A stretch of 64,000 bases of DNA from positions 186,001 to 250,000 of the forward strand of contig RMBW01000026.1 of the NCBI GenBank assembly GCA_004009845.1, in the 5' to 3' direction. Position numbers and translations under genes: made by a program. Below are positions 51,171 to 62,470 of the stretch, one piece after another; position 1 is the stretch's first letter; every line of letters starts with the position of its first letter. This DNA comes from Davidsoniella eucalypti. Its lineage: Eukaryota > Ascomycota > Sordariomycetes > Microascales > Ceratocystidaceae. The notes under the pieces were generated by a model that worked only from the letters and a program-made list of their open reading frames with translations, ran no database searches and was not told where the DNA came from.

Positions 51171-51383
51171 CTAGACCTGCGCTGAAAGAAGGCCTAATGG
51201 AAGACCTAAAAAGTCAAGTTTTCCTTTAGACAACACCTTGATTGCCAACCTGCGAGGGATTCTTAACATGTCATTTTCATCTTGTTTCGATCCAACGTGC
51301 ACATATGGATTTTTGCTCGGCTGATTCGTAATTTTTCTATTTGTACCTTGTATGGCTCCAAAAAAATCTATCGGCTTTGACAT
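51171..51383 (-). CDS. Possible small basic protein, hypothetical
   Basis: A 70-codon frame from a real ATG (MSKPIDFFGAIQGTNRKI...) to TAG, 155 bp downstream of the stop of paralog B and on the same strand. Composition is protein-like, Lys/Arg/Asn-rich with a Leu/Gly-rich end (LDFLGLPLGLLSAQV), but there is no recognisable domain, and it may be 3' UTR sequence of paralog B. Listed only because its start, stop and composition are better than those of surrounding frames. Confidence 0.2.
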   Translation of the reverse strand: MSKPIDFFGAIQGTNRKITNQPSKNPYVHVGSKQDENDMLRIPRRLAIKVLSKGKLDFLGLPLGLLSAQV

Positions 51384-51537
51384 TTATGTTTCTCTATCCT
51401 CCCAATTCCCTGGTATCATATCATCTCTGCCGTGCCACCTCCCACGGCCGAACAGTAGCATCAAATCCGTACACAACTATAGTATTGTAGCATTTCTGCA
51501 AATACAAATGTCTTGGCTCAAGTCCAATCCACCCTTG

Positions 51538-53192
51538 TTATATGGGCTCATGAGGTGGACGACCCGTGTATCCATAGTTGGTCGATGACTGATTCACAGC
51601 AAAGTTGACATTGCCAGTCTCGATATACATATTAGGGAGCCCTTCGTTCGTATCGCCACTACTGTTCGTCTTGACTAAGTCGTTAGGGTATGCTACGACC
51701 TCAGGTATATCCAGACCAGCGGATCTAGGCCGTATCGGCTGAGAGTCGGGTGCAACTGTGGAGCGATGGCGCTTATACACGAATTGTGGAAACAGCGATG
51801 TGTACTGCCCAAATACCCTCTTACCCTTCTGCGAGTTCTGCGTGTAAGCACTATCCTGTATCATAAACTCTAACTCAAGGGGAACGCCGGCTAGACTTGG
51901 CGGATCATACATGAACGTAAAATCGAGTTCTGGACCTAATGTCTGCGAATAGTCTTGGTCTATGCCAGTCGGCGCATAGGCGGCGGAATCATAGTTCCCT
52001 TCAAAATCTATGGCTAGGGCCAGCGGCTCGGCGTCAAAGCTAGCTTGCTCTAGTTGACTACTCGAACGAAGAAAATCTGCTGCGTTATGAACAATCTGTT
52101 CATGCGTTGCATAGTTTCCCGTATCGGGAATAGGAAACTCTCTTTCATCGATCATCGCGCTGCTACAGCCTCTAGAATCGTTTCCAGGGCCCGGGCTTGG
52201 ATTCACTACGTTCGCGGTATCAGGGCCTTCCTGGTCGACGTAGCGAGCAGCGTGCTCGAGCGCTAGTTTCCGCACATCGCCATCGCAGGATTGAGATTTC
52301 TCGTGAACTAGCAATATCGATCAGATAGGTTAGCCTCTGCACCTATGGAAATGATAGTGGATAAGGGTGTCAACGCACATTTGCTTTGTTCGTAGGGTGT
52401 CAAGTTGGCCATATACGATTTGAGTAGCGTAGCATCAAAGAGCTTTTTGCAGACGAACTCGAACCGTTGATGTCTAGCAGCACTGCAAGCCGTGCAGCAT
52501 GGCGCTTTAGAGTCGTGTTTATTCCGCGCCGCAGACGTTGCTTCCAGGTTTATGTTACTGCTGTCCTCGGCCGATGACTTGTTACCATAACGGCAGTTCT
52601 TGTCATTGCATGGTTCCTGTTTCTTGCGTAGAGACCGCAGGCCGCCGGAAACGACATCAAGGTTCTTCTTTCCTTCTTCGGATAGTACGAGCTTGGGACA
52701 TAGTCCGTCACAGTGATCACGTCGAATATGTTGTCTATATAGGGAAAAAAAAACAGCCGTCAGACATTAGAATGTTACAATCTTGCATGGTATGGCCTGA
52801 ACTAGGGTATCAGGGCCGACTTACAGCAACTGACCAACCTCGGGGAACCCATCTACACGGCATGTTGTCTGGCTTGGCAGGAACAACATGTAAGGGCATG
52901 GAAAGCGGGTTGCCTTGGGGTATCTTAGATCATTGATGCCATCCAAAAAGGACTTTACGACAGAATGCTCTGGGTTGAAGTTTATGCTTGGATTTCTCGC
53001 CTTGACTAGTTTCTGGAGAAAGTCGATGTGAAAGATCCTCTGGCTATCTTCATAGCACTTGGAAGCCTCTGCCATGGCATTGATAGACATTTCATCGATG
53101 GGCGGGGCCTGTGTCTCTAGCTGAGAGTTATCGGTACTCTCCGGTATAGGGTTGTCCCTGAAGGACTGAATCGGACTACGGGTATCTGTCAT
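51538..53192 (-). CDS. Zinc-finger paralog B of a tandem family (unknown function)
   Basis: Exons 53192-52825, 52734-52379 and 52307-51538 (introns 90 and 71 nt) encode 497 aa. Start is the ATG before TDTRSPIQSF; no ATG lies further 5' in frame. The finger is C99-C111-H125-H130, with the same C-x11-C-x13-H-x4-H spacing as its neighbours (CPYMLFLPSQTTC... QHIRRDHC), and intron 1 cuts it at the same phase-2 site before Gln-His. Exon 2 carries a second cysteine set (CNDKNC, then CCTACSAARHQR). Intron 2 is phase 1 as in the paralogs, with a less common GTGCGT donor. The tail of about 250 aa is Asp/Pro/Ser/Tyr-rich without a domain and contains a short basic patch (KGKRVF; YKRHRS). No signal peptide. 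The protein sequence outside the fingers has diverged strongly from A and C, so the duplications are old or the family evolves fast. Confidence 0.75.
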
Positions 53193-54506
53193 GATCAAGA
53201 TCGTGTTTTCCGACTTGGAAAAAAAAAGAGAACTAGAGGAAAAAAGTGAATGCTAATATGGATTGTGGCTTTGAAAAAAAATGTAACTTGAGATAGATAT
53301 GGCGGGGCATGAGCCGTTTATAAATTGTAATTTTCAAGATCATGAGAATTGCAACTCGTGGCTATAAAGGGGGTATAATAGTACGAAATATATGGTATAT
53401 GAAGCTACATGAGGGATACAATGATTCGCGAGAGTGCAATCTAATGATATGAAATATATATATATATGGCTAACGGGTGCTGTTGAAGCTGGGTGATGTA
53501 AAGTACAGTGTATAGGAAAACTGATAAAAGCAAATCGAAAAAATCCCCAGGTCCCGAGAAAGGTTGTAAAATCGTAGATACTACATTGGTATCACACACA
53601 TACACATAGTCTCTGGCTTTTCGAATCCAAAAGTAGAGGCTTGTCATGACATCGTTGAGACTGTAGCCACTCTGAAAAAGGAACAAATACTAAAGACATC
53701 GAAGCCGAAAGACGGAAGAAAGGATTCTCAGGTAGAAAAAAACACACGGGAAAAGAATGGAGGTCCGGCCTATAAGGATATAGAAACTCTCATCGATGAG
53801 CGAAAGTCGACTTGAGTGACAGCATATGCATATGTAGGAGTAGTTGGTGTGGATCTTGGGCACAAAGGAACCACCCACACTTTGATCTATATTGAAGCGT
53901 CAACCTGCCAAGTAGGTGTTGTCCGTAAGCGTATTGGCGAGGAGGGTCGATAAGAAGAACTGAGAGTGATCGCTAAGGTAGACAAGATCTGGACTGTCTG
54001 TTCGTAGCATCTAATGCCCTTAGCCGACGTGGCTGTAGCTATATGGCTCAGTAGATTATGTCACAAAAAAAAGTGCACTTCTCACCAGTTATATTACAGT
54101 CACGCGGTTAATAATATGACCGTTCCAGATGTCGTTTTATAGGGCGTTTTTTTTCCGTTTTTGTGTGCATGCATATCCAATCACACCCAGCCGGCTATGC
54201 AGAAGGCCGCGTTATGTTACCTTGGGATTCAAGGCAAAGAAAGAGCAAAACAAACATTTGGACGTGTTTTTGGGCCGTAGATACGTCGAATTTCGTTGAG
54301 GAAAGGCCTTTTTTTTTTTTTTTGTTTGGTTGGGCAAGCGTCACAATCATCATCATCGTCATCGACGTCGCCGTAACGAGGCCACGCAATCTGCTACCAG
54401 TAGAGAAGGAATAGCGAGAGACAATGCGGAATAATGGTGGAAGAGGCGTAGGAATGCCAGCAGATGCCGTGTTCAGCTGCTTCCTTCGGAGCCGTGCTGG
54501 CTCCGG
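53193..54506. other. Intergenic region between paralogs B and C
   Basis: About 1.3 kb with the promoter of paralog B. It contains an AT dinucleotide tract (about 53450-53468) and a 15-base T run at 54309-54323. The frames here are short and hydrophobic, with no support. Nothing else is seen. Confidence 0.45.
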
Positions 54507-56355
54507 CTATCGTTGGTACATAGGACTTGTAGTCATATCAGGCGGAGACGGGATATAGCCATATACGTCAAGTTCGGAGTACATGGTGCCATATTCTAGC
54601 TTCTTTAGGCTTGTGTATCCATCCATTCTTGTCATGCCAATCTGCGAATTCTCGTGGCTGTGGCTGTGACTAGGTGGATATATGTCGTCTATGTGAGTAT
54701 CGAGAGGGTTTTGGCCATGATGATGGTGTTGCTGCTGGTCATGGCTTCCTACAAGACTCGTATAGTGGGCGGCGATAGCAGCCTGTTCGAGTTCGCTAGG
54801 CAGTTCCGCATAGCAGCCTGAGTCTTTTGGGAATATGGTGTTGTTGTCAAGTGGCTGACTAACGCTAAAGTTTATGTGCCGCGACTCTTCTATGCCGCGG
54901 GTTTTGAATAGATCGGGGTACATCGTGGCAATGTCCGAGTGTTGGCTCGTGCCGTTGAGATGGAAAGCCTGTATTGCAATGTCAATTGGACAGTTTGAAT
55001 TCGGGCTGGCTGGCGGCGCCGCTTCAACATTATCCATATCAACATCACCGAACTGGTGTATGGTGAAGTGGATCCCGGTGTCTAGACCTGCCTTTGGGTA
55101 TGTATTGCTATTTGCTCTGGAGAAGAGGATTAAGGAGAGTCAGCGTGAACAGCAACATCAACTGAGTTGATATAATATAGATTGGCTTTGTCCGTACAAG
55201 TAGTGTCTTTCAAGAATGGCATTAGCCATAGCGAGCGTTACGTCTCGCATAGCTCGCTCGGTATATGTTATGGGATGGAGGTGCACTATAGACAAGAGAG
55301 TTAGCTTTGGTCGCTATGGTATTGACAGCCTATGACTCTGATTAACCCTAAAACATCACGATCTGGAGTTGTGTGACCACGCATAACCCTATATGAGCGA
55401 CATATAGCTGCCCATCATTAACAGCTATGGCGTGTATAACCTCCCTCAAGTCGCCGTACTAGCAATAGTGGCCGTGTACACTAACGGGTGATACTCACAA
55501 AACTGACGCTTCGCTCTTGTCGTGTCCTCCAGAAAGCGCTGGAATCGGTCACCCAGCACACAGGCGGCCAGATCCATTGCCTGGTTGTGTCGCACATTAT
55601 CGCAGTTGTCGCACCACTCCATGTCGTCTTTAGTGGCAGCCTGATCGTTGCCCTTCTGGCCATAGCACCTGGCCGCCTTGCACTTGAACTGGTTGTGGCG
55701 GAAGGCATGGTTGCCCTGGTTCGCACTCCACTGAAGAAAGCACGTGCGTGACATGAGTAACTGGATATCACGACCCTCCTCGCGGATGCAGTGGCTTCGA
55801 AGTATATGTTGACTAATATGACGAGAGTACACGTCCGTTAGCTTCTCTTTCTTCATAGGATCAAGGTCTCGTTACCCGACCACGCATCTATGTGTGGCCC
55901 GGACCAGGGGCATGCCGCTAGGATGCTGGGTAGGAGTGTGTTGTTTTGGTGTCAGTGTCAGTATCCTACTTGAGTTCTCCGATTTTCTTGAATCCCCGGT
56001 TGCTACATGCGCCAAACTCCGGGAAGCAGTGTTGCCATGGACAGCCGAGGAACCGATTCTGCGAGTGTGCCAGTTTCTCCTGGCGCAGTTGATAGTCCGC
56101 AATGTCTTTGTTGGTCACTATGTCTGCTGCTTGCAGCATCGGGAGGCGCTGTGGGTCGGCGCATCGGTTGATAACCTCTACCAGGGCACTGCGGGCTGCA
56201 TTGTAGCGTAGCTCCTCGATGCGTTCGTCCGACTTGCTCGTTGGACGCTCTAGCTCCTCCTCTCCGGGTAAGCTACTTGCATCGATCTTGTCTCGTCGGA
56301 TGTCTGCCTTCTTCGGCGGCAAGCTTCTTGGCGGCTCTATGGTATAGTCAGGCAT
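54507..56355 (-). CDS. Zinc-finger paralog C of a tandem family (unknown function)
   Basis: Four exons, 56355-55970, 55812-55499, 55285-55198 and 55116-54507, give 465 aa. The finger is C105-C117-H131-H136 (CPWQHCFPEFGAC... QHILRSHC), with exactly the spacing and the intron position and phase of paralogs A and B. Exon 2 holds a second cysteine set (CKAARC, then WCDNCDNVRHNQ). An extra intron (81 nt) not seen in A or B lies in the tail-coding part. Its CTGAC branch and CCAG acceptor are good but its donor, GTACGG, and that of intron 1, GTAGGA, are weak, so those joints need transcript support. The tail is rich in Pro, Ser, Asp and His, with two His clusters (QQQHHHHGQ; SHSHSHEN). An upstream in-frame ATG (56448) would add 31 hydrophobic residues; the 56355 ATG fits the paralogs better. 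Function unknown. Confidence 0.72.
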
Positions 56356-56469
56356 GGTTGCTCTCAGCACTGTGTTTTGTGCCGGGTTTAGTAATGGCTC
56401 TTGTGGTAAGAAGATAGATACTAGTTTGGGTAATAGGCAATATGGCATGGAATAAGTTTCTCTTTGCTC

Positions 56470-56886
56470 TCACGGTTGACTGAAAGCTTGATCAAAAGTG
56501 TCTAGAAAAGCGGCGACCCACTGATGGCGCTGGCGAATGGGAAATGTCCAAGATATCTGATTGCAAGTTTCTTCCAACTTCCACGATTCCAGCATGAAAT
56601 GCCCAGGTATATCAGTTTCAAACTTGATGTTGTCAGTCAGCGGAACTATATCGAACCTGGACACGGCGTGTGGTTAGGACTCCGAGACCAGACTATTCGA
56701 GTGAGCAAAGATATGTAGATGTTGTGTAGCTATGAAGCCATGGACTATCATGTGCCGAAAGGGGGATATGAACGGACTTGAGCTTTGTTTATAAAAATAT
56801 ATAAATTGTGAAATGAGATTAGGAAAAGAGAACACTCACCCTTGACTCTCGTTGCCTTCAGACTCACTTGGCTGCTCAGAGGACAT
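56470..56886 (-). CDS. Small two-exon gene next to the zinc-finger array, hypothetical 77-aa protein
   Basis: Exons 56886-56840 and 56656-56470 are joined across a 183-nt intron (GTGAGT donor, CTAAC branch, CCAG acceptor) in a matching phase. The product starts MSSEQPSESEGNESQG, an acidic/Ser-rich leader, followed by a compact-looking segment with FDIVPLTDNIKFETDIPGHF and several Trp, ending FDTFDQAFSQP. One cysteine; no signal peptide, membrane segment or recognised domain. Its stop lies 114 bp upstream of the start of paralog C on the same strand, so it could be an independent gene, or the leader of a longer transcript. It shows no obvious similarity to the first exons of the paralogs. The good splice signals are the main support. 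Confidence 0.5.
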
Positions 56887-58500
56887 AGTCGAGCATGAAC
56901 GCCAGATAAATGATCCTTATGTCAACCATATGAAGGGTGCTTTCTGGTTAAGTGAAGGCCAAGGCTGATAATGCGGTAGTGATTGGGGAAGTTATATCCT
57001 AAACATATCTGCCTTTGCGGCTGCTTTTAACTAAATCTCTGGCCGTCACATCTAGTTCAAACTTTGGTGAATAGTTTTATTTTTCCTAGGCCTGCCCGAA
57101 GCTACTTGAAGATGGATTTTGTGATTCTTAATTGTGCCAGGCTGTGTGCTGAACTGTACTAGTAAGATGTTCGTTACCCTTTCCAGACTATTTTCAACAA
57201 ATTTGCGCCACGATTTCACGCCAAGTCACACCCATAAATTTACCTACTCAAAATCCAAACAACATGGAATATAGATGGATGAGATTGTCCGTAGGTTTCC
57301 TTATATCTCCGCCAGTGACTTATTTCTGATAAGCGCGTATGTTGGCTGGCAGAGCCCAATACTCTAATCTCAGATTTGCGTATGCATTCTTATCGAATCT
57401 ATAGATTGTATTTTGTAACAACGAGCATGCCACATGTACGGTGAACATGTAGTACTGTATGTAGTCACACTCTTATTTCACCAGGCTCAACTTTGGCTCA
57501 TATTAGTGATATTTCAAACACGATTTACGGTATAGGCTCAAGTCTATATTGCTATAAATACCGCTGTGGATTTACTAACTCGAACGTATATATACATATA
57601 TATATGTGTGTAAGCGACCAAGGGATACCTCAGAAGTATAAAGTACAATACATAATGTCAATAATTTAACTACTACAACTCGAGCGCTTAGTCTTCATGA
57701 ATGTTCTGTGATTTTTCCCACTATTCAATGTTACATTATACAGAGGCCTCAACTAGCCTATTGTTAGTTAGTTGGGGGCTATACCTCACTATGTGTAGCG
57801 TAGCATCCAGCCTGGTATATGTAAGTTCATACATATACTTGATAGTCAGGCTTATACTTTTTTCTTCACTGTGTCGTTATAATGATTGTGATGGGGTCTA
57901 ATCTTCAAGATAGCCTGGCCTACAATACTGTAGATCAGTGATCGGCATTTTACTAGCATGTTCTGGTCCTACTATATGAAGTAATTCTACGTCACATATT
58001 CCAATAGATGATTTTGTATTCAGGTGTTTTTCTTTACACCTATAACTAAATTCTCATCGCATTTGCGCTCTATCCGTGATCCATCTCTGACATGTATACC
58101 GGGCGTGACTCGGTCCTTTTTGATCTTCTTCAATGTGCTGTGAAGGTGTGCCATCCTCGGTCGAGGCCGATGCCAATAAAGGAATCCGATACATATGTAT
58201 ATGTGATTCATCTCAACGGCGCAAAGCCTTTTCAAAAGGCCCTGCATATAGTATTGAATATACTATTACGTGAATTATTCAAAGATACGCAAGTGGGGTG
58301 AGTGCTAGATAGGTAGGTGATGAATATGCTTGACCTCATCACCATCACACAGTTCGAGATCAACTTATACCACCAGTCTCATTTCACATTGTGTTGTCAT
58401 ACAGTTTCTCTCCATGGTGGATTATTGTTCTATTTTGCTGCCACGGTAGCAATGCAACAACGGAAAGAAAACATCAAGACAAAAAAAGCATGATATATAT
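56887..58500. other. Intergenic region, nothing recognised
   Basis: The region contains the promoter of the 77-aa gene at its left end and the 3' flank of the metacaspase at its right. It is AT-rich, with an alternating TATATACATATATATATG tract near 57588-57608. The frames present (for example 57701-57901) are hydrophobic, Tyr/Ser/Leu-rich and unsupported. Confidence 0.45.
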
Positions 58501-59951
58501 TTACATGATAAACAAAAGATTTGTGTCCATGGGATGGCTAGAAGATAGCTGCGGCAACTGCGAGTACTTGGCTTGCAATAAGTCGCGGATACTGTTTAAT
58601 AGCTGGACGTAACTCTGTTTTGGGTTGGAACTGAGGGCAGTGATGAATGCCCAAGACATGGCACCCGTTGCCTGTGAGTTGATCGTAGCATCAGCCGACG
58701 TCTGAGAGTCCTTGCTCCCAGACCACATGATAACATCAGCTGGTGATGTTTTGGTTCTACGAGTCTTTTCATATGCATCACTATTGATGTTTGTAGCTTT
58801 CTTGGCAAGCTTGAAGATGGAGCTAGCCATACCGCCGAGGTCGCCGCGAGCATAAGCCGTAACTGCTGACATTAGGCCTTGACCGGCCTCCTTGGCTAGG
58901 TTAGGCTCCTTCAGCATACCCTTTGTGCTGTAGATGTATGGCAGGTCCAGAGCCGATCCGCTATGGCACGAGTCAAAGATAGCCGTGAGACGCACACCGG
59001 GAGGTAAAGGGCGGACCATGATATCATGCATCTGATCGTCTACAATATGGCCCTGCTGCTTGAAATCAACTGGGTAGATAACTTCATCGTAGCCATCGTC
59101 TTCATCTCCGTCCAAATCCTTGGTTTGACCACCATGTCCTGTGGTAATTAGTTAGTATAGATGTATACTGTGTGTCTCATCGTAGGGTAGCTTACCGGAA
59201 TAGTGGAAAAAGAGAGAGTCATTGGGCTTCGCATTTGCTACTAACCACCCCATAGCCCGGAGAATGTTTGCCCGGGTAGGCTGGCCCATGGGAGTTTTTT
59301 GATCATCGGTCAAGATTACCATATCTTCACGGCGATAGCCGTGGCGCTCAATAAGGAACCGCGACAAGTTGTTGACATCGTTGATGCAGCCACGGAGAGC
59401 AGCGGAAGTGCCGATGTAGTTGATGCCAATCAGCAGTGCTTTTCTGGACCCGGTACAGTTACTATACTGGAACGAGTAGTTAGATGGCGCTCCATGGCCA
59501 AACTGTTGGCTGCCCTGCGGTGGAGGAGGAGGTGCTGATACGAGTGGTGAACTGTTAGTAGCTGCAGCATTTCTTAGCAATCTCAAAGTAACTTGCCGCC
59601 GTATCCACGTTGTTGTTGGTGCTGTGGTGCTTGGCCATGAGCCTGGTAGCCCTGTGGGGGATGGCCCTGGGGAGGTGCATAACCCTGTGGCGGGTAGCCT
59701 TGCTGTGGAGGAGGATATTGCTGCGGATATCCAGAAGGAGGCGGGCCAGTAGGAGGTGCATAACCGTGGGACGGAGGCTGTTGATATTGCTGAGGTGGCG
59801 GATAGCCTTGAGGCGGATAGCCTTGAGGCGGATAGCCTTGAGGGGGGTGTCCGCGATAGCCCTGAGGCGGTTGGCCCTGCTGGGGAGGGTAGTATCCGCC
59901 TTGCTGGTGTCCATTCCCGGGGCCGTAGCCCTGACCCGGATAGCCCGACAT
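58501..59951 (-). CDS. Type I metacaspase
   Basis: Arg/Lys-specific, calcium-dependent cysteine protease of clan CD, involved in fungal stress response, ageing, cell death and aggregate clearance in the cytosol. Three exons: first from ATG 59951; last two 59???-59196 and 59138-58501, joined across a sure 57-nt intron (GTAAGC...CTAAC...CACAG) that lies right before the catalytic His. The position of the first intron is uncertain: 59535-59608 (439 aa, good CTAAC-CAG end) or 59552-59592 (too short). The N-terminal prodomain (about 110 residues) is made of PPQGY-type repeats. The catalytic domain is textbook: [35 protein letters not shown] with the catalytic His, [14 protein letters not shown] with the catalytic Cys, [20 protein letters not shown], and a C-terminal [11 protein letters not shown]. 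Complete and presumably active. Divergent from the secreted-protein gene 2.5 kb away. Confidence 0.95.
59797..59841 (-). repeat. Three perfect 15-bp tandem repeats in the metacaspase prodomain
   Basis: Three identical, head-to-tail 15-bp units (59797-59811, 59812-59826, 59827-59841) encode GYPPQ-type pentapeptides; diverged copies continue on both sides. Identical copies at DNA level suggest recent slippage, so prodomain length may differ between strains. Confidence 0.9.
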
Positions 59952-60590
59952 ATTCTAGAAACTAGATATGGAAAAGAACTCGGTACTACTAGGGGAAGTT
60001 CGAAACAACACGAAGGATGTCGGCGGGATTCTTGTAATATGGTTGCAATTCGATACAACACACGCTGTTCTATACCGAATAAGCACGGTGACAGCAAATT
60101 CTCGATATCGGTGGTTGTGTTGCCGATATAATGAGTGGGATTTCGTATGAATACGCGAATATAATTATATGTCGTCGGTGACTTTTTGATCAGGAAGGCT
60201 TTACTAAGCTCGTGTTTCAAAGCAATAGCGCTTAGGCTACTAAAGAGGGGGGGTGGCGTATAGGTGAGTCGGTTCTTTTTTCTACTATTCAGAGTCAATG
60301 AAAGCAAAATGATTGTTTTGTATGGCAGTATGTCGGTTGAAAATATTGTTTCAACAATCCCAGATTAGACAAAATTCCAGTTTAATAAAGACTCTCAATA
60401 TTCTCACAAGGACACATGCCCGTTATCAAATGCTAGGTCAAGGTAGCTGGTACATATATCTTGCTGTGCCAAGGCAGATTTCTATCTTCTGTTAGTGCGG
60501 CCAAGGGTTCTTAATATTGCTCACTAACAAATCCTGCTACTGTTGACAAAATGCTACGGTACCGGTACTAGTCAAGTGCTAAGTTAGTGT

Positions 60591-60604
60591 GTATCACGTG
60601 ATAC
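60591..60604. promoter_or_regulatory. 14-bp palindromic E-box
   Basis: GTATCACGTGATAC is a perfect palindrome around CACGTG. The extended ATCACGTGAT form is a typical bHLH/bHLH-zip dimer site. It lies about 640 bp upstream of the metacaspase start. Confidence 0.5.
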
Positions 60605-61176
60605 GGCAGAAAAGAACAGCCGTCTTATCCGTGGAGAGCTCATGACGCCTGAAGATGAAAAAAAAAAACAGATTGAAACATAACAACGACACCTAGATGC
60701 TTTGTGATATATGGACATACAAAATGTAAGAATTTTCATAAGGCACCGACCGATTAGCATTGTTTAGGTAGTGATCAAGGTCATGTCTTACTTTGGCAAT
60801 ATATACGCCAGATCATAAATAGAATTAAATGGTACTTTATATTGTAGCCAGGAATGTACCACGTTTAGGGTTAATATTCAAGCGTCATTCATTGGTGTGA
60901 TGATATCAACCTAGACATAGTGAGGATGATGACATCATGATTTTACTTCCTAAAATCCGAGTTCACAGCATGCTAGACTTCTCGTATTAGTTGGCTTGGT
61001 TCGTTCATGCACTGCCATGTAGACTCGTGTCAAGACCATCACCAGACATAAGTAGTACGATTCAGCTTGATCCAGACTAGACTAATTCTTTGACATAGCA
61101 TTGACCTCAATGGATATATTTGATTTGATTATATTTAACGTCCCTCAATGGATATATGTAAGTACATATCAATATA

Positions 61177-61359
61177 TGTGACGTCACATGATGATTATGA
61201 TTGTATTTATAGTCCAGAGATTTATCTAAGAGCTCCTTTTCGACTCCGGGCGAGGCCGTGTTTTCTGGCACCAATTTTCTATGTTCCTAGTATCCGGGAC
61301 TGCTCAGACTAGTCTGGCATCCATCCCTTTTACAGTAGCAACACCTGTGACGTCACATG
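61177..61359. promoter_or_regulatory. Pair of identical CRE-type palindromes
   Basis: TGTGACGTCACATG occurs twice, at 61177-61190 and 61346-61359, 169 bp apart. The core TGACGTCA is the full site of CREB/ATF-type bZIP factors (fungal AtfA, Sko1). Two identical 14-mers so close are unlikely by chance and point to stress or cAMP/MAP-kinase control of a flanking gene; which one is not clear. Confidence 0.5.
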
Positions 61360-62470
61360 CATAAGGCAAAGTTTATTGTAGCAGTAGTTGTGGGTACATG
61401 ATAGAAATGTTGAAGGAGAGTGTTACTATGAATGGTCCCTCGTATGTTCGCAGGACTGGTCAAATTATGGAATACGAACTGGTCGTTGTAGCACGGGGCT
61501 GGTGATAGCTGTATACAGATCAAACCTCGAAACTCAGCCTTCGTTAAGTACACGAAAATAGTACTGTTCAGTAGCCATGAAGAGATTGATGATATGCCGT
61601 GTCACTGACAATAAGGTGTAATAGACTAATATTAGGAATTCCGACATAGTTCCTGTATCACGGGATGGAAAACATATGATGGAGATTAAGGGATCAAGGG
61701 AGAAATCGAGCACTAAGCAGCATATCAACAATGAATCACAGGACTGATTGGGCCATTTGCGAAATAACCTGCTAGCACAAGAAAATCGTCGAGGTGATCA
61801 ACACCTTCTCTTAGCCGATGCCGAAACTCAGGTTATCGCATTACCTGTTTAGGACAACAACCCCAATGGCCCAACTAGCACCGCATTAGTGTGGCAAGTT
61901 AGCGAATTAAATCGTGCTGCTACTGTCGTTGCTATTGCAAAAGCGAAACTCCGCGCCACCGCTACTTGTAGACACGGAATGGCCCTTTGAATTGAATTGG
62001 AGCTTGAATTTGCATGATAGCATCGCCAACTTAACCTGGGGGCACGTAAATACGCTATACACTGGCTTGCGGAACGACAAGGAATGCTAATGACCGCCGT
62101 AAATGTGGGCACCGCTGCCATCGGGCCTCTTGCCCAACCGGACGATGATCTTTCCTTTTTAGTGCATGGACGTGGTAGTCTGTGGCAAGGTCAACATCAA
62201 ATTTCTCATAAAGAACGTCAATGTTTATTTTGCATTCCAATCCACCATCTTGAAACCCGCACCGCATTCCCACATCGTCATTTGACATTCTTCGTTTTTT
62301 GCGCTTTCAAGCCTAGTTGACATTTCTACCGCTATACCATCATTCGTTCTGCTATTTTCTTTCTGTTTCTCTTTTTCTTCTTTTCTTCATTTCTTCTGAG
62401 AGCCCCCTTCTTGGTTCGCTCTCTCTCTCAACGCTATCTTAGTATGATACCCCATCATCACTTGCCCTCC

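Larger units (their letters stand above)
59952..62470. promoter_or_regulatory. Divergent intergenic region between metacaspase and secreted-protein gene
   Basis: Both flanking genes read outward, so this 2.5 kb contains both promoters. Notable sites: a 14-bp palindrome with CACGTG core (60591-60604), two identical CRE-type sites (61177-61190 and 61346-61359), a TTTAGGGTTA motif near 60866, and a strong CT tract at about 62340-62400, just before the secreted-protein gene. The minus-strand frames at 61353-61731 are unsupported. No gene is called. Confidence 0.5.

Noticed and set aside
59555..60307. Long frames on both strands over the metacaspase prodomain
   Set aside because: They are alternative-frame readings of the repetitive GYPPQ-coding DNA, not separate genes.
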